A stretch of 64,000 nucleotides of DNA, from contig CAMJJG010000003.1 of the NCBI GenBank assembly GCA_946406035.1, positions 1-64,000 on the forward strand. The letters are read 5' to 3'. Positions 35,637-44,722 of the stretch are shown piece by piece. The position numbers and the translations under genes were made by a program. Below the pieces are notes generated by a model, which searched no databases, had not been told where the DNA came from, and saw only the letters and a list, made by a program, of their open reading frames with translations. Origin of the DNA: an uncultured Prevotellaceae bacterium (GTDB lineage: Bacteria > Bacteroidota > Bacteroidia > Bacteroidales > Muribaculaceae). Positions within the stretch are counted from its first letter, which is position 1. Every line of letters starts with the position of its first letter.

Positions 35637-37193
35637 ATGCAAAAAAGCAAGTTAGGACTAGATTTTGAAAAAGTGGAGTATGCCCGTGGCCTGGCCAAAG
35701 GCATCGCCGAGGACGTGCAATCCTTCGTGGAACAGTACACGACGGTGGCCGTCGAGCGCACGCTGTGCCGCTTGATGGGTATCGACGGCGTTGACGACAA
35801 CGACGTGCCCCTGCCCAACGTGGTGGTCGAGGCATTGAAGGACAAGGGCGTGCTCAGCGAGGGCGCATTGTTCTTTATCGCCAATGCGATGATCCAGACC
35901 GGACTCTCGCCGCAGCAGATTGCCGAAAAGGTAGCTGCCGATGAGCTGGATATCACTCAGGTGGTAACCCGTGACCCCAAGCAGATTGCCCAGGCCCTGC
36001 AGCCCGTTATCGACGAGAGCATGACCCGCATCCGCACCCGTCGCGCGCGCCGCGAGCACTATCTCGAGACCATCGGTGAGGGTCCCAAGCCCTACCTGTA
36101 CATCATCGTGGCAACGGGTAATATCTATGAGGACGTGGTACAGGCCCAGGCAGGTGCCCGTCAAGGTGCCGACGTCATCGCCGTGATCCGTACCACAGGC
36201 CAGAGCCTGCTGGACTATGTGCCCTATGGCGCGACGACCGAGGGATTCGGCGGTACGTTTGCTACCCAAGAGAACTTCCGCATCATGCGCAAGGCGCTCG
36301 ACGAGGTGGGCGAGGAGCAGGGACGTTACATCCGCCTGTGTAACTACTGTTCGGGCCTGTGTATGCCCGAAATCGCCATCATGGGCGCCTTTGAGGGATT
36401 GGACGTGATGTTGAACGACGCACTGTATGGCATCCTGTTCCGAGACATCAACATGCAGCGCACGCTTGTCGACCAGTACATGAGCCGCATTATCAACGGC
36501 TTTGCCGGCGTGATCATCAACACGGGTGAGGACAACTACCTCACAACCGCCGACGCCGTCGAGGCAGCCCACACGGTACTGGCCTCGGACCTCATCAACG
36601 AGCAGCTGGCCCTGATGGCAGGCCTGCCCGAGGAGCAGATGGGTCTGGGACATGCCTTTGAGATGGACCCCATGCTCGAGAACGGCTTCCTGCTGGAGCT
36701 GGCCCAGGCACAGATGACCCGTGAAATCTTCCCCAAGGCAACGTTGAAGTACATGCCGCCCACCAAGTTCATGACGGGCAACATCTTCCGTGGCCACATC
36801 CAGGACGCCCTGTTCAACATGATTGGCATCTGGACCCACCAGGGAATCCAGCTGCTGGGCATGCCCACTGAGGCTATCCACACCCCCTTCATGAGCGACC
36901 GTTACCTGTCGATCGAGAACGCCAAGTACATCTTCAACAACATGAAGAGCATCGGCGAGGAGATGGAGTTTGTCGAGGGTGGCATCTGCCGCAACCGCGT
37001 CAAGGAGGTGCTGGGCAACACCATCAAGTTGCTTGAAGAGATTACCAAGGAAGGTCTGTTCACCGCACTTGAGAAGGGCATCTTTGGCGACGTGAAGCGT
37101 CCCAAGAACGGTGGCAAGGGCCTTGAGGGCGTCACCATGAAGGGTGAGAACTACTACAACCCGTTTGTGGAGTTGATGAAAGGCAAGAGATAA
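35637..37193 (+). CDS. kamD: Lysine 5,6-aminomutase, alpha subunit
   Basis: 518 residues, normal for KamD. It begins with LGLDFEKVEYARGLAKGIAEDVQSF and contains EGPKPYLYIIVATGNIYEDVVQAQAGARQGADVIAVIRTTGQSLLDYVPYGATTEGFGGT, here cited in part, which forms the PLP/B12 TIM barrel. It holds the catalytic barrel that, with KamE carrying adenosylcobalamin, moves an amino group of beta-lysine from C6 to C5. Followed by kamE after 37 bp. Confidence 0.93.
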   Translation: MQKSKLGLDFEKVEYARGLAKGIAEDVQSFVEQYTTVAVERTLCRLMGIDGVDDNDVPLPNVVVEALKDKGVLSEGALFFIANAMIQTGLSPQQIAEKVAADELDITQVVTRDPKQIAQALQPVIDESMTRIRTRRARREHYLETIGEGPKPYLYIIVATGNIYEDVVQAQAGARQGADVIAVIRTTGQSLLDYVPYGATTEGFGGTFATQENFRIMRKALDEVGEEQGRYIRLCNYCSGLCMPEIAIMGAFEGLDVMLNDALYGILFRDINMQRTLVDQYMSRIINGFAGVIINTGEDNYLTTADAVEAAHTVLASDLINEQLALMAGLPEEQMGLGHAFEMDPMLENGFLLELAQAQMTREIFPKATLKYMPPTKFMTGNIFRGHIQDALFNMIGIWTHQGIQLLGMPTEAIHTPFMSDRYLSIENAKYIFNNMKSIGEEMEFVEGGICRNRVKEVLGNTIKLLEEITKEGLFTALEKGIFGDVKRPKNGGKGLEGVTMKGENYYNPFVELMKGKR

Positions 37194-37230
37194 ACTAACA
37201 ACACATCAATAAGGTTACTAGACTACTACT

Positions 37231-38019
37231 ATGAGTGAAGGATTATATAGCATGGAAGCTAAGGATTTTGACAAAACCTTAGACTTCACCAAGATAAAGC
37301 CCTATGGCGACACGATGAACGACGGCAAGGTGCAACTGAGTTTCACCCTGCCCGTGCCCTGTGGCGCCGAGGCCGTGGAAGCGGCCAAGCAGTTGCTCCG
37401 CAAGATGGGTCTGGAGAATCCCAGCGTGGTATATTACAAGGAATTGACGCCTGGTTTCACCTTCTTTAACTGCTACGGCAGTTGCAGCCACACGGTGGAC
37501 TACAGCACCATCTATGTGCCCAAGGTTGAAAGTAACACGATGGACATGTATGAGACCGACGAGTACATCAAGGAGAACATCGGCCGCAAGATTGTCATCG
37601 TCGGTGCCTCTACCGGAACCGACGCCCACACCGTGGGCATCGATGCCATCATGAACATGAAGGGCTATGCCGGCCACTACGGCCTGGAACGCTATGAGAT
37701 GATCGAGGCCTATAACCTGGGTTCGCAGGTGCCCAACGAGGAGTTTATCGCCAAGGGCATTGAACTCCACGCCGATGCCCTGCTCGTGTCACAAACGGTG
37801 ACCCAAAAGGACGTCCACATCAAGAACATGACCGAGTTTATCGAGCTCATGGAGGCCGAGGGGCTGCGCGACAAGATGATCTGCTGCTGCGGTGGCGCGC
37901 GCGTGACCCACGAACTGGCTAAGGAACTGGGTTTTGACGCAGGCTTTGGCATGAACACCTATGCCGATGACGTGGCATCGTTTGTCGTGCAAGAGATGGT
38001 CAAGAGAGGAATGAAATAA
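37231..38019 (+). CDS. kamE: Lysine 5,6-aminomutase, beta (B12-binding) subunit
   Basis: 262 residues. Cobalamin-binding DxHxxG is present as DAHTVG with Asp131, His133 and Gly136. Lys144 (in MNMKGYAGHY) matches the lysine that forms the internal aldimine with PLP in the clostridial enzyme. Then the rest of the Rossmann-like B12 domain, with MICCCGGARVTHELAKELGFDAGFG. Works with KamD on beta-lysine. All key residues are intact, so the complex should be functional; it needs adenosylcobalamin supplied from elsewhere. Confidence 0.95.
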   Translation: MSEGLYSMEAKDFDKTLDFTKIKPYGDTMNDGKVQLSFTLPVPCGAEAVEAAKQLLRKMGLENPSVVYYKELTPGFTFFNCYGSCSHTVDYSTIYVPKVESNTMDMYETDEYIKENIGRKIVIVGASTGTDAHTVGIDAIMNMKGYAGHYGLERYEMIEAYNLGSQVPNEEFIAKGIELHADALLVSQTVTQKDVHIKNMTEFIELMEAEGLRDKMICCCGGARVTHELAKELGFDAGFGMNTYADDVASFVVQEMVKRGMK

Positions 38020-38066
38020 CTTTTTAAAAAAAACATATAATTAATCTCAAAAACCGTACTATTATT

Positions 38067-38726
38067 ATGGATAAATATCAAATGAGAGAAGTCATCGCAA
38101 AACGTGCCGCTAAGGAACTGCACGATGGCGATGTTGTGAATCTGGGTATTGGTATCCCCACCTTAATCCCTAACTATCTGCCCGAGGGCGTTTCTGTAAC
38201 GCTGCAGACCGAGAATGGCGCCATGGGCATGGGCCCCACGCCCGAGGAAGGCAAGGAGGACAAGAACCTGATCAACGCTGGTGGCGGTGCCATCACGTTG
38301 AATCCCGGCGCATGCACGTTTGACTCGGCCACGTCGTTTGCCATTATTCGCGGCGGCCATGTGAACGTGTCTTTCCTGGGCGCATTGCAGGTCGATGAGA
38401 AAGGAAACCTGGCCAACTGGATTATTCCTGGCAAGATGGCTCCCGGCATGGGCGGTGCTATGGACCTCGTGGTGGGCGCAAAGCGCGTAATCCTGACCAT
38501 GGAGCACACCCAGAAGGGCAACCCCAAGATCTTGAAGGAGTGCACCCTGCCCCTGACCGCTGCCGGACAGGTCAATATGATTATCACCGAGATGGGCGTC
38601 ATGGACATCACCCCCGAGGGTATCGTCCTGCGTGAGCTTCATCCCGAGTTCACCGTCGAGGATGTGCAGGCCGCAACCGAGGCCAAGCTGATCATCTCGC
38701 CCGATCTCAAGCCCATGGATGTCTAA
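38067..38726 (+). CDS. atoA: Acetoacetate/butyrate CoA-transferase, subunit B
   Basis: 219 residues. GDVVNLGIGIPTLIPNYLPEGVSV and the catalytic Glu49 in LQTENGAMGMGP are diagnostic of SCOT/AtoA. Partner is AtoD at 28698. Exchanges CoA between butyryl-CoA and acetoacetate, coupling butyrate release to recovery of the acetoacetate made by Kce. Its 3' end overlaps a possible upstream start of the crotonase gene. Confidence 0.92.
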   Translation: MDKYQMREVIAKRAAKELHDGDVVNLGIGIPTLIPNYLPEGVSVTLQTENGAMGMGPTPEEGKEDKNLINAGGGAITLNPGACTFDSATSFAIIRGGHVNVSFLGALQVDEKGNLANWIIPGKMAPGMGGAMDLVVGAKRVILTMEHTQKGNPKILKECTLPLTAAGQVNMIITEMGVMDITPEGIVLRELHPEFTVEDVQAATEAKLIISPDLKPMDV

Positions 38727-38739
38727 TTGCAGCCTCATC

Positions 38740-39519
38740 ATGGATTATCAATTCTTGAAGGTTGAGCACTGCGGCGACGGCACCACCGTCCTCAAGATAT
38801 CGGCGCCCAAGTCGTTGAATGCGCTCAACTCCACCATCCTCAAGGAGCTGGATGCATGCATCGGCCAGGAACTCGAAGGCACCCGCGTGCTCATCATCAC
38901 GGGCGACGGTGAGAAATCCTTTGTCGCCGGAGCCGACATTAGCGAGATGGCCCACCTCGACGAGCCCCAGGGCTTCGAGTTCGGCCGTCTGGGAGCTCAG
39001 GTCTTTCGCCGCATCGAGACGCTGCCCATTCCCGTCATCGCCGCAGTCAACGGCTTTGCACTGGGCGGTGGCTGCGAGCTGGCCATGGCCTGTGACATCC
39101 GCATCGCTTCGAGCAAGGCCAAGTTTGGCCAGCCCGAGGTGGGCTTGGGTATCATTCCAGGCTTCTCGGGCACACATCGCCTGCCCAAACTCATCGGCCA
39201 GGGCTATGCCAAGGAGATGATCTACACGGGCAAGGTGATTCGCGCCGATGAGGCACTGCGCATCGGTCTGGTCAATGCCGTCTATGAGCCCGAGGAGCTC
39301 ATGGACAAGGCCATGGAGATGGCCCGCATGATGCTCAAGAACGCACCCGTGGCCATCAAGCTGGCCAAGCAGAGCATCAACGAGGGCTATGATTTGGACG
39401 CCGACGGCGCCATTGCCCTCGAGAACAAGCTGTTTGGCAAGTGTTTCGCCACCCGTGACCAAAAAGAGGGCATGGATGCCTTCCTGGGCAAGCGCAAGGC
39501 TGAATTCAAGGGAGAATAA
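38740..39519 (+). CDS. crt: Enoyl-CoA hydratase/crotonase
   Basis: 259 residues from the ATG at 38740, the family's usual size; an ATG at 38719 overlapping the atoA stop would add seven residues. Oxyanion hole FVAGADISEM, FALGGGCELAMACDIRIAS, catalytic Glu residues in QPEVGLG and YAKEMIYTG. It interconverts 3-hydroxybutyryl-CoA and crotonyl-CoA. With hbd it allows acetoacetyl-CoA to be reduced into the butyrate branch, since the pathway itself reaches crotonyl-CoA without hydration. Confidence 0.9.
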   Translation: MDYQFLKVEHCGDGTTVLKISAPKSLNALNSTILKELDACIGQELEGTRVLIITGDGEKSFVAGADISEMAHLDEPQGFEFGRLGAQVFRRIETLPIPVIAAVNGFALGGGCELAMACDIRIASSKAKFGQPEVGLGIIPGFSGTHRLPKLIGQGYAKEMIYTGKVIRADEALRIGLVNAVYEPEELMDKAMEMARMMLKNAPVAIKLAKQSINEGYDLDADGAIALENKLFGKCFATRDQKEGMDAFLGKRKAEFKGE

Positions 39520-39568
39520 GAAATTAAACTAAATCATTAATAATCAGTAAAAAAGGAGTAATAAAATT

Positions 39569-40405
39569 ATGAAAATTTGCGTTATTGGAACCGGTACGAT
39601 GGCCAAGGGCATCGTCAAGGCATTTGCTGCCAAGATGCCAGTTGTCATGAAGAGCCGCACCCAGGCTAGCCTGGACAAGGCCATGGCCTCAATCTCCAAG
39701 GGCTATAACAAACTCGTCGAGAAGGGTAAGATCACCGAGGATGCCATGAAGGCTATCCTGGCCAATATCACCACGACGACCGACTATGCAACGTTTGCCG
39801 ACGCCGACCTCGTCATCGAGGCCGCTGTCGAGGACATGCAGTTAAAGAAAGACGTGTTCATGGAGCTTGACAAGATCTGCAAGCCCGAGACTATCTTTGC
39901 CACCAACTCGTCGTCACTCTCGATCACCGAGATTGCCGCCTGCACGAGCCGTCCCGCTCAGTTCATCGGTTGCCACTTCTTCAACCCCGCCGACCGCATG
40001 GCGCTCGTCGAGGTCATCAAGGGCCAACTCACCAGCGACGATACCGCTCAGTGCATCATCGACCTGACCACCGAGATCGGCAAGACCCCCGTTCCCGTTA
40101 ACGAGGCTCCCGGTTTTGTCGTTAACCGCATTCTCATCCCGATGATCAACGAGGCAGTGGGCATCCTGGCCGACGGCATCGCCAGCGCCGAGGACATCGA
40201 CAAGTGCATGATGCTGGGTGCCAACCATCCCATGGGCCCGCTGGCACTGGCCGACCTCATCGGTAACGACGTGAACCTTGCCATCATGGAAGTGCTCTAC
40301 AACGAGTTTGGCGATCCCAAGTATCGTCCTCACCCGCTGTTGCGCAAGATGGTCCGCGCTGGCCTGCTGGGCCGCAAGACCGGTGAAGGCTTCTACAAGT
40401 ATTGA
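39569..40405 (+). CDS. hbd: 3-hydroxybutyryl-CoA dehydrogenase
   Basis: 278 residues. NAD-binding [13 protein letters not shown] at residues 7-19, with Lys in place of the more usual Gly-Ser after Gx[14 protein letters not shown], catalytic His136 in FIGCHFFNP, and [15 protein letters not shown]. Reduces acetoacetyl-CoA to 3-hydroxybutyryl-CoA. Preceded by AGGAG about 15 bp before the ATG. Located between crt and the acyl-CoA dehydrogenase, giving a classic butyrate cluster without thiolase. Confidence 0.92.
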   Translation: MKICVIGTGTMAKGIVKAFAAKMPVVMKSRTQASLDKAMASISKGYNKLVEKGKITEDAMKAILANITTTTDYATFADADLVIEAAVEDMQLKKDVFMELDKICKPETIFATNSSSLSITEIAACTSRPAQFIGCHFFNPADRMALVEVIKGQLTSDDTAQCIIDLTTEIGKTPVPVNEAPGFVVNRILIPMINEAVGILADGIASAEDIDKCMMLGANHPMGPLALADLIGNDVNLAIMEVLYNEFGDPKYRPHPLLRKMVRAGLLGRKTGEGFYKY

Positions 40406-40521
40406 TTTATTAAGTTTTAGTTGTGAGTTTTAAGTTTTAAGTAATATTACCTGTTGCGGGCGATGATTACTATACTTAAAACTTGCAACTGAAGACTTGC
40501 AACTAAAAACGTTAAGAAAAA
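40406..40521 (+). repeat. Inverted AAGTTTTAAGT/ACTTAAAACTT repeat in operon spacer 3
   Basis: Left arm GTTTTAGTTG...TTTTAAGTA and right arm TACTTAAAAC...CAACTAAAAAC can pair around a 30-nt GC-richer centre. Same family as other spacers of this operon. Confidence 0.6.
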
Positions 40522-41661
40522 ATGGATTTTAGCTATTCAAAGACTGAACAACTGTTCCTGCAGATGGTACGCTCCTTTGCAGAGAACGAGGTGAAGCCCC
40601 TTGCCGCCGAGATTGATGAGCAGGAGCGCTTCCCCATCGAGACTGTCGAGAAGATGGGTAAGTTGGGCATGATGGGTATTCCCGTGCCCAAGCAGTATGG
40701 CGGTGCTGGCGGCACTGTCCAGATGTATATCATGGCCGTTGAGGAACTGTCCCGCGTGTGCGCCACCACGGGCGTAGTCCTGTCGGCCCACACCTCGCTG
40801 TGTGTCGCTCCCATCATGGAGCACGGCACCGAGGAGCAGAAGATGAAGTACTTGCCCAAACTCGCTTCGGGCGAGTGGATTGGCGCCTTCGGCTTGACCG
40901 AGCCCAATGCAGGCACCGATGCCGCCATGCAGCAGACCACCGCTGTCGATGCGGGTGACCACTGGGTGCTCAACGGCTCCAAGATCTTTATCACCAACGC
41001 CTCCAATGCCCATGTGTTCATCGTCATGGCCATGACCGACAAGTCACAGGGCACCAAGGGCATCTCGGCCTTCATCGTCGAGAAGGGTATGCCCGGTTTC
41101 TCCATCGGCAAGAAGGAGTTGAAGATGGGTATCCGCGGCAGCGCCACCTGTGAGTTGATTTTTGAAAACTGCATCGTCCCCAAGGAGAACCTGCTCGGCC
41201 AGTTGGGCAAGGGCTTCAAGATTGCCATGATGACCCTCGACGGTGGCCGCATCGGTATCGCCTCACAGGCTCTGGGTATTGCCCAGGGTGCCATGGACGA
41301 GACCGTCAAGTACACCAAGGAGCGCAAGCAGTTTGGCCGCGCCATTGCCAAGTTCCAGAACACCCAGTTCCAGATGGCCGACCTCAAGACCAAGGTCGAG
41401 GCCGCCCGTCTGCTCGTGCGCAGCGCCGCCTGGAAGAAGGACATGCACCTGCCCTATAGCGCCGACGCCGCTATGGCCAAGCTCTTTGCTGCCGAGACCG
41501 CAATGGAAGTGACGACCAAGGCTGTACAGTTCCACGGCGGATATGGTTACACCCGTGAATATCCTGTTGAGCGCATGATGCGTGATGCCAAGATCACCGA
41601 GATCTATGAGGGCACCAGCGAGGTTCAGCGCATGGTGATCGCCGGTCAGTTGTTTAAATAA
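40522..41661 (+). CDS. bcd: Butyryl-CoA dehydrogenase (acyl-CoA dehydrogenase family)
   Basis: 379 residues, full length. FGLTEPNAGTDAAMQQTTA (FAD/substrate loop), RGSATCELIFENCIVPKENLLG, and the C-terminal QFHGGYGYTREYPVERMMRDAKI followed by YEGTSE with catalytic Glu363. Reduces crotonyl-CoA to butyryl-CoA. etfB and etfA follow in the same operon, so electron bifurcation to ferredoxin (as in clostridia) is possible, but the sequence alone does not settle it. Confidence 0.92.
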   Translation: MDFSYSKTEQLFLQMVRSFAENEVKPLAAEIDEQERFPIETVEKMGKLGMMGIPVPKQYGGAGGTVQMYIMAVEELSRVCATTGVVLSAHTSLCVAPIMEHGTEEQKMKYLPKLASGEWIGAFGLTEPNAGTDAAMQQTTAVDAGDHWVLNGSKIFITNASNAHVFIVMAMTDKSQGTKGISAFIVEKGMPGFSIGKKELKMGIRGSATCELIFENCIVPKENLLGQLGKGFKIAMMTLDGGRIGIASQALGIAQGAMDETVKYTKERKQFGRAIAKFQNTQFQMADLKTKVEAARLLVRSAAWKKDMHLPYSADAAMAKLFAAETAMEVTTKAVQFHGGYGYTREYPVERMMRDAKITEIYEGTSEVQRMVIAGQLFK

Positions 41662-41792
41662 ACTTTAGAAGTTAGAGGTTAGTTAGAAGTTGGCGCCCGC
41701 TAACCTGCTGCTCGCTACTGAGGCTGATAACCGATAACTAACAGCTAACGACTGAGAGGTAAAAACTGAAAACTGAAAACAAAGAGAAAATT
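41662..41792 (+). repeat. Inverted TTAGAAGTTAG/CTAACGACTGA repeat in operon spacer 4
   Basis: Left arm TTAGAGGTTAGTTAGAAGTT, right arm of AACTAACAGCTAACGACT type, then tandem AAACTGAAAACTG units. 131 bp between bcd and etfB without a gene. Confidence 0.55.
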
Positions 41793-42575
41793 ATGAATAT
41801 CATCGTTTGTATTAAACAAGTTCCCGACACCACCGTGGTCAAAATCGACCCCGTGAAGGGTACTTTGATTCGTGAAGGCGTTCCCAGCATCATGAACCCC
41901 GACGACAAGGGCGGCCTGGAGCTCGCACTGAGGCTGAAAGACCAGTTCGGCGCCAATGTCACCGTCATCTCGATGGGACCTCCCCAAGCCGACGTCATGC
42001 TGCGCGAGGCCCTGGCCATGGGCGCCGACCGTGCCATCCTGCTGAGCGACCGCAAGTTTGCCGGCGCCGACACGCTGGCCACCTCCTATGCCCTGTCGGG
42101 CCTGTGCCGCGTGCTGGACTATGACCTGATCATCGCTGGCCGCCAAGCTATCGATGGCGATACCGCCCAAGTGGGCCCCGAGCTGGCCGAGCACCTGGGC
42201 CTGCCCCAGATCACCTATGTCGCCGACGCCAAGCTGCTCGACAACGGCAACCTGCAAGTCGACAAGGAGAACGAGGACGGCATTCAGGTTCTCGAGGTCG
42301 AGGGCAAGTGCCTGTTGACCGTGCTGGCATCGGCCTTTGAGCCCCGCTACATGAGCGTGAGCGGCATCATGGAGGCCTATGACAAGGAAGTCGAGGTCTG
42401 GAGTGCCGACAAGATCGACGTTGATGAGGGTAAGTTGGGTCTCGCAGGCTCGCCCACCAAGGTCTTCAAGTCCTTCCCCAAGGCCATGAAGGCCCCCGGC
42501 GAGGTTCACGAGGTGACCCCCGAGGAGGCTGTCGAGCTCATCGTCAATCAACTCAAAGTTAAACACATTATCTAA
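41793..42575 (+). CDS. etfB: Electron transfer flavoprotein, beta subunit
   Basis: 260 residues. Begins MNIIVCIKQVPDTTVVKID and has YDLIIAGRQAIDGDTAQVGPELAEHLGLPQITYV, the ETF-beta signature (cited in part), and VLASAFEPRYMSVSGIMEAY. It receives electrons with Bcd and passes them on through the ETF FADs. Two ETF genes next to bcd are the usual arrangement for a Bcd-Etf complex. Confidence 0.93.
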   Translation: MNIIVCIKQVPDTTVVKIDPVKGTLIREGVPSIMNPDDKGGLELALRLKDQFGANVTVISMGPPQADVMLREALAMGADRAILLSDRKFAGADTLATSYALSGLCRVLDYDLIIAGRQAIDGDTAQVGPELAEHLGLPQITYVADAKLLDNGNLQVDKENEDGIQVLEVEGKCLLTVLASAFEPRYMSVSGIMEAYDKEVEVWSADKIDVDEGKLGLAGSPTKVFKSFPKAMKAPGEVHEVTPEEAVELIVNQLKVKHII

Positions 42576-42678
42576 ATAAGTTTTAAGTTTTAAGTTGTAA
42601 ATTATATGTTCGATGACCTTTTTCAGGCGATACACATAGCACTTACAACTAAAAACTAAGAACTTAAAACTGAATATT
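42576..42678 (+). repeat. Inverted AAGTTTTAAGTTTTAAG repeat in operon spacer 5
   Basis: Left arm AAGTTTTAAGTTTTAAGTTG (from about 42580) and right arm CAACTAAAAACTAAGAACTT (to about 42670) around a 35-nt centre. Confidence 0.6.
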
Positions 42679-43695
42679 ATGGATAAGAAAGATTATAAAA
42701 ACGTATTCGTTTTTGCTGAGCAGCGCGAAGGTGTTATCCAGCCCGTTGCATTTGAACTTTTAGGTAAGGCGCGTGACCTGGCCGACGCCCTCGGCGAGAA
42801 GGTCGTAGCCATGCTCCTGGGCTGCGGTATCAAGGACCAGGCCCAATCGCTCATCGAGCAGGGTGCCGACGAGGTCATCGTCGTTGACGCTCCCGAGTTG
42901 AAGGATTTCCTGAGCGAGCAGTATTCCCAGGCTGTGGGACAGATCATCACCGAGCGCAAGCCCAGCATCGTGCTCTATGGCGCAACCACGATTGGCCGTG
43001 ACCTGGCTCCGCGCATCGCTTCGCGCCTCAAGACCGGTCTCACCGCCGACTGCACTAAGCTCGAGATTGAGCCCGACAAGGACGGCGAGCCCGAGTTCCG
43101 CATGACACGTCCCGCATTTGGCGGTAACCTGATGGCTACCATCATCTGCCCCAACACGCGTCCCCAGATGTCGACCGTGCGCCCCGGCGTGATGCAGAAG
43201 ATGCAGCGCCAACCCGGCCGCGAGGGCACTGTTACCGAGTTCAACCCGCAGTTTGACGCTAGCAAGTTCAAGGTAAAACTCGTCAAGACCATCAAGGCCG
43301 ACAAGACCGTTGCCGACATCAGCGAGGCCAAGATTCTGGTCAGCGGTGGTCGCGGCGTGCACGACAAGGAAGGCTTTGACAAGCTGCAGGCTCTGGCCGA
43401 CGTCCTGGGCGGACAGGTGGCCTCGTCGCGTGCCATGGTCGATAATGGCGTGATGCCCCACGAGGTGCAGGTGGGCCAGACGGGTAAGACAGTCCGTCCG
43501 GGTCTGTACATGGCTTGCGGCATCAGTGGTGCCATCCAGCACCTCGCTGGTATGGAAGAGAGCGACTTCATCATCGCCATCAACAAGGACAAGTTCGCCC
43601 CCATCTTCAGCGTTGCCGACCTGGGCATCGTGGGCGACCTGCACAAGATCGTGCCCATGTTGACCGAGCGCATCAAGAAGGAGCTCGAGGGCTAA
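42679..43695 (+). CDS. etfA: Electron transfer flavoprotein, alpha subunit
   Basis: 338 residues. N-terminal ETF domain (KNVFVFAEQREGVIQPVAFELLGKARDLADAL in part) and the C-terminal FAD-binding domain with ILVSGGRGVHDKEGF, SSRAMVDNGVMPHEVQVGQTGKTVRPGLY in part and ACGISGAIQHLAGM. Last gene of the operon, followed by a hairpin terminator. A bifurcating form would need a specific residue set that I could not check without alignment. Confidence 0.93.
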   Translation: MDKKDYKNVFVFAEQREGVIQPVAFELLGKARDLADALGEKVVAMLLGCGIKDQAQSLIEQGADEVIVVDAPELKDFLSEQYSQAVGQIITERKPSIVLYGATTIGRDLAPRIASRLKTGLTADCTKLEIEPDKDGEPEFRMTRPAFGGNLMATIICPNTRPQMSTVRPGVMQKMQRQPGREGTVTEFNPQFDASKFKVKLVKTIKADKTVADISEAKILVSGGRGVHDKEGFDKLQALADVLGGQVASSRAMVDNGVMPHEVQVGQTGKTVRPGLYMACGISGAIQHLAGMEESDFIIAINKDKFAPIFSVADLGIVGDLHKIVPMLTERIKKELEG

Positions 43696-43713
43696 GACCA
43701 CAAACTCATTAGA

Positions 43714-43758
43714 GCAGTGCGGGTGCCACAACCACGGCATCCGCATTGCCTGTTTCTT
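43714..43758 (+). terminator. Terminator of the lysine-butyrate operon
   Basis: 14-bp stem with two G-T pairs (43714-43727 with 43736-43749), 8-nt loop, then CTGTTTCTT. Confidence 0.7.
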
Positions 43759-43817
43759 AATGGTGCCCCGGTTGTTGAAGTTGATCGGTTAGAACTGGGT
43801 AATTGAAAAAAAAGTAT

Positions 43818-43825
43818 TACTTTTG
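43818..43825 (+). promoter_or_regulatory. -7 box of the VanX-like gene
   Basis: TACTTTTG followed by TG, 28 bp before the start codon at 43854. Confidence 0.6.
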
Positions 43826-43853
43826 TGACCGAATATAATAACACGATTGCGTG

Positions 43854-44630
43854 ATGAAGCAGAAAATGAATAGAATAGCCATGGTAGCGCTGCTGGCAAC
43901 AGCCTTGTTGGCGGGGTGCCGCAGTGCCCAAAATGGTGCGATAAACAGTGATAAGGCGCTGGATAGCAGTGCGTTTGTGAATATTACTGATGTGGTACCC
44001 GATGCGATCTTGGAAATACGCTATTACAGCACCTACAACTTTGTGGGCGCCCGTATCGATGGCTATGAGGAGCCGACGGCGTTGCTCACTCGCCAGGCTG
44101 CCGACAGCCTGCGTGCCGTAAGCCTGGACTTGAAGCGCCACGGCTATTGCCTCAAGATCTATGATGCCTACCGCCCCCAGCGTGCTGTGGACCACTTCAT
44201 GCGATGGTCTCAAGACCTGGGCGACACCATTACCAAGGCCTACTTCTATCCCCGATTGACCAAGAAGGAGGTCTTTGACGGCGAGTATGTCGCTACCAAG
44301 AGTGGTCACTCGCGTGGCTCAACGGTCGATCTGACGATTGTCGATATGAAGACGGGCAAGGAGGTCGATATGGGCGGCACGTTCGACTGGTTCGGCATCG
44401 AGAGCCATCCCGACTATGGTGGCGGTAATCCCGAGACACTGGATTTCCAGCAGACCGACCCCAACTTCACGTCGGTTCAGTTCTACAACCGCATGGTGTT
44501 GCGCACGGCGATGATGCGCCATGGCTTCAAGCCTCTTGACAACGAGTGGTGGCACTTCACGCTCAAGGATGAACCCTTCCCCGACACCTACTTCAACTTC
44601 CCCGTGCGCCAACTGCCGGTCGTGAAGTGA
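43854..44630 (+). CDS. M15D-type D-Ala-D-Ala dipeptidase lipoprotein (VanX-like)
   Basis: 258 residues from the ATG at 43854 (a GTG three bases upstream is also in frame). Lipobox LLAGC with Cys22. Metallopeptidase M15D residues are intact: Arg108 in YDAYRPQRA, zinc ligands His152 and Asp159 in SGHSRGSTVDLT, catalytic Glu231 and zinc ligand His234 in EWWHF. It should cleave D-Ala-D-Ala dipeptide in the periplasm, recycling cell-wall dipeptide, as in Bacteroidetes DdpX-like enzymes. No vanA or vanH homologues are near, so glycopeptide resistance is not suggested. Confidence 0.9.
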   Translation: MKQKMNRIAMVALLATALLAGCRSAQNGAINSDKALDSSAFVNITDVVPDAILEIRYYSTYNFVGARIDGYEEPTALLTRQAADSLRAVSLDLKRHGYCLKIYDAYRPQRAVDHFMRWSQDLGDTITKAYFYPRLTKKEVFDGEYVATKSGHSRGSTVDLTIVDMKTGKEVDMGGTFDWFGIESHPDYGGGNPETLDFQQTDPNFTSVQFYNRMVLRTAMMRHGFKPLDNEWWHFTLKDEPFPDTYFNFPVRQLPVVK

Positions 44631-44722
44631 AAAATGAACAGGATCAACCAATATCAGTAACCAATATTTTTTTCAATTATATAGATAGTGCTTTTTATTA
44701 ACCAATTAAAAATCATTCAAAA

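Noticed and set aside
43854-44630. Vancomycin resistance gene
   Set aside because: VanX-like residues are intact, but no vanH, vanA/B or vanRS genes are near, the protein is a lipoprotein, and such dipeptidases are common for cell-wall recycling.
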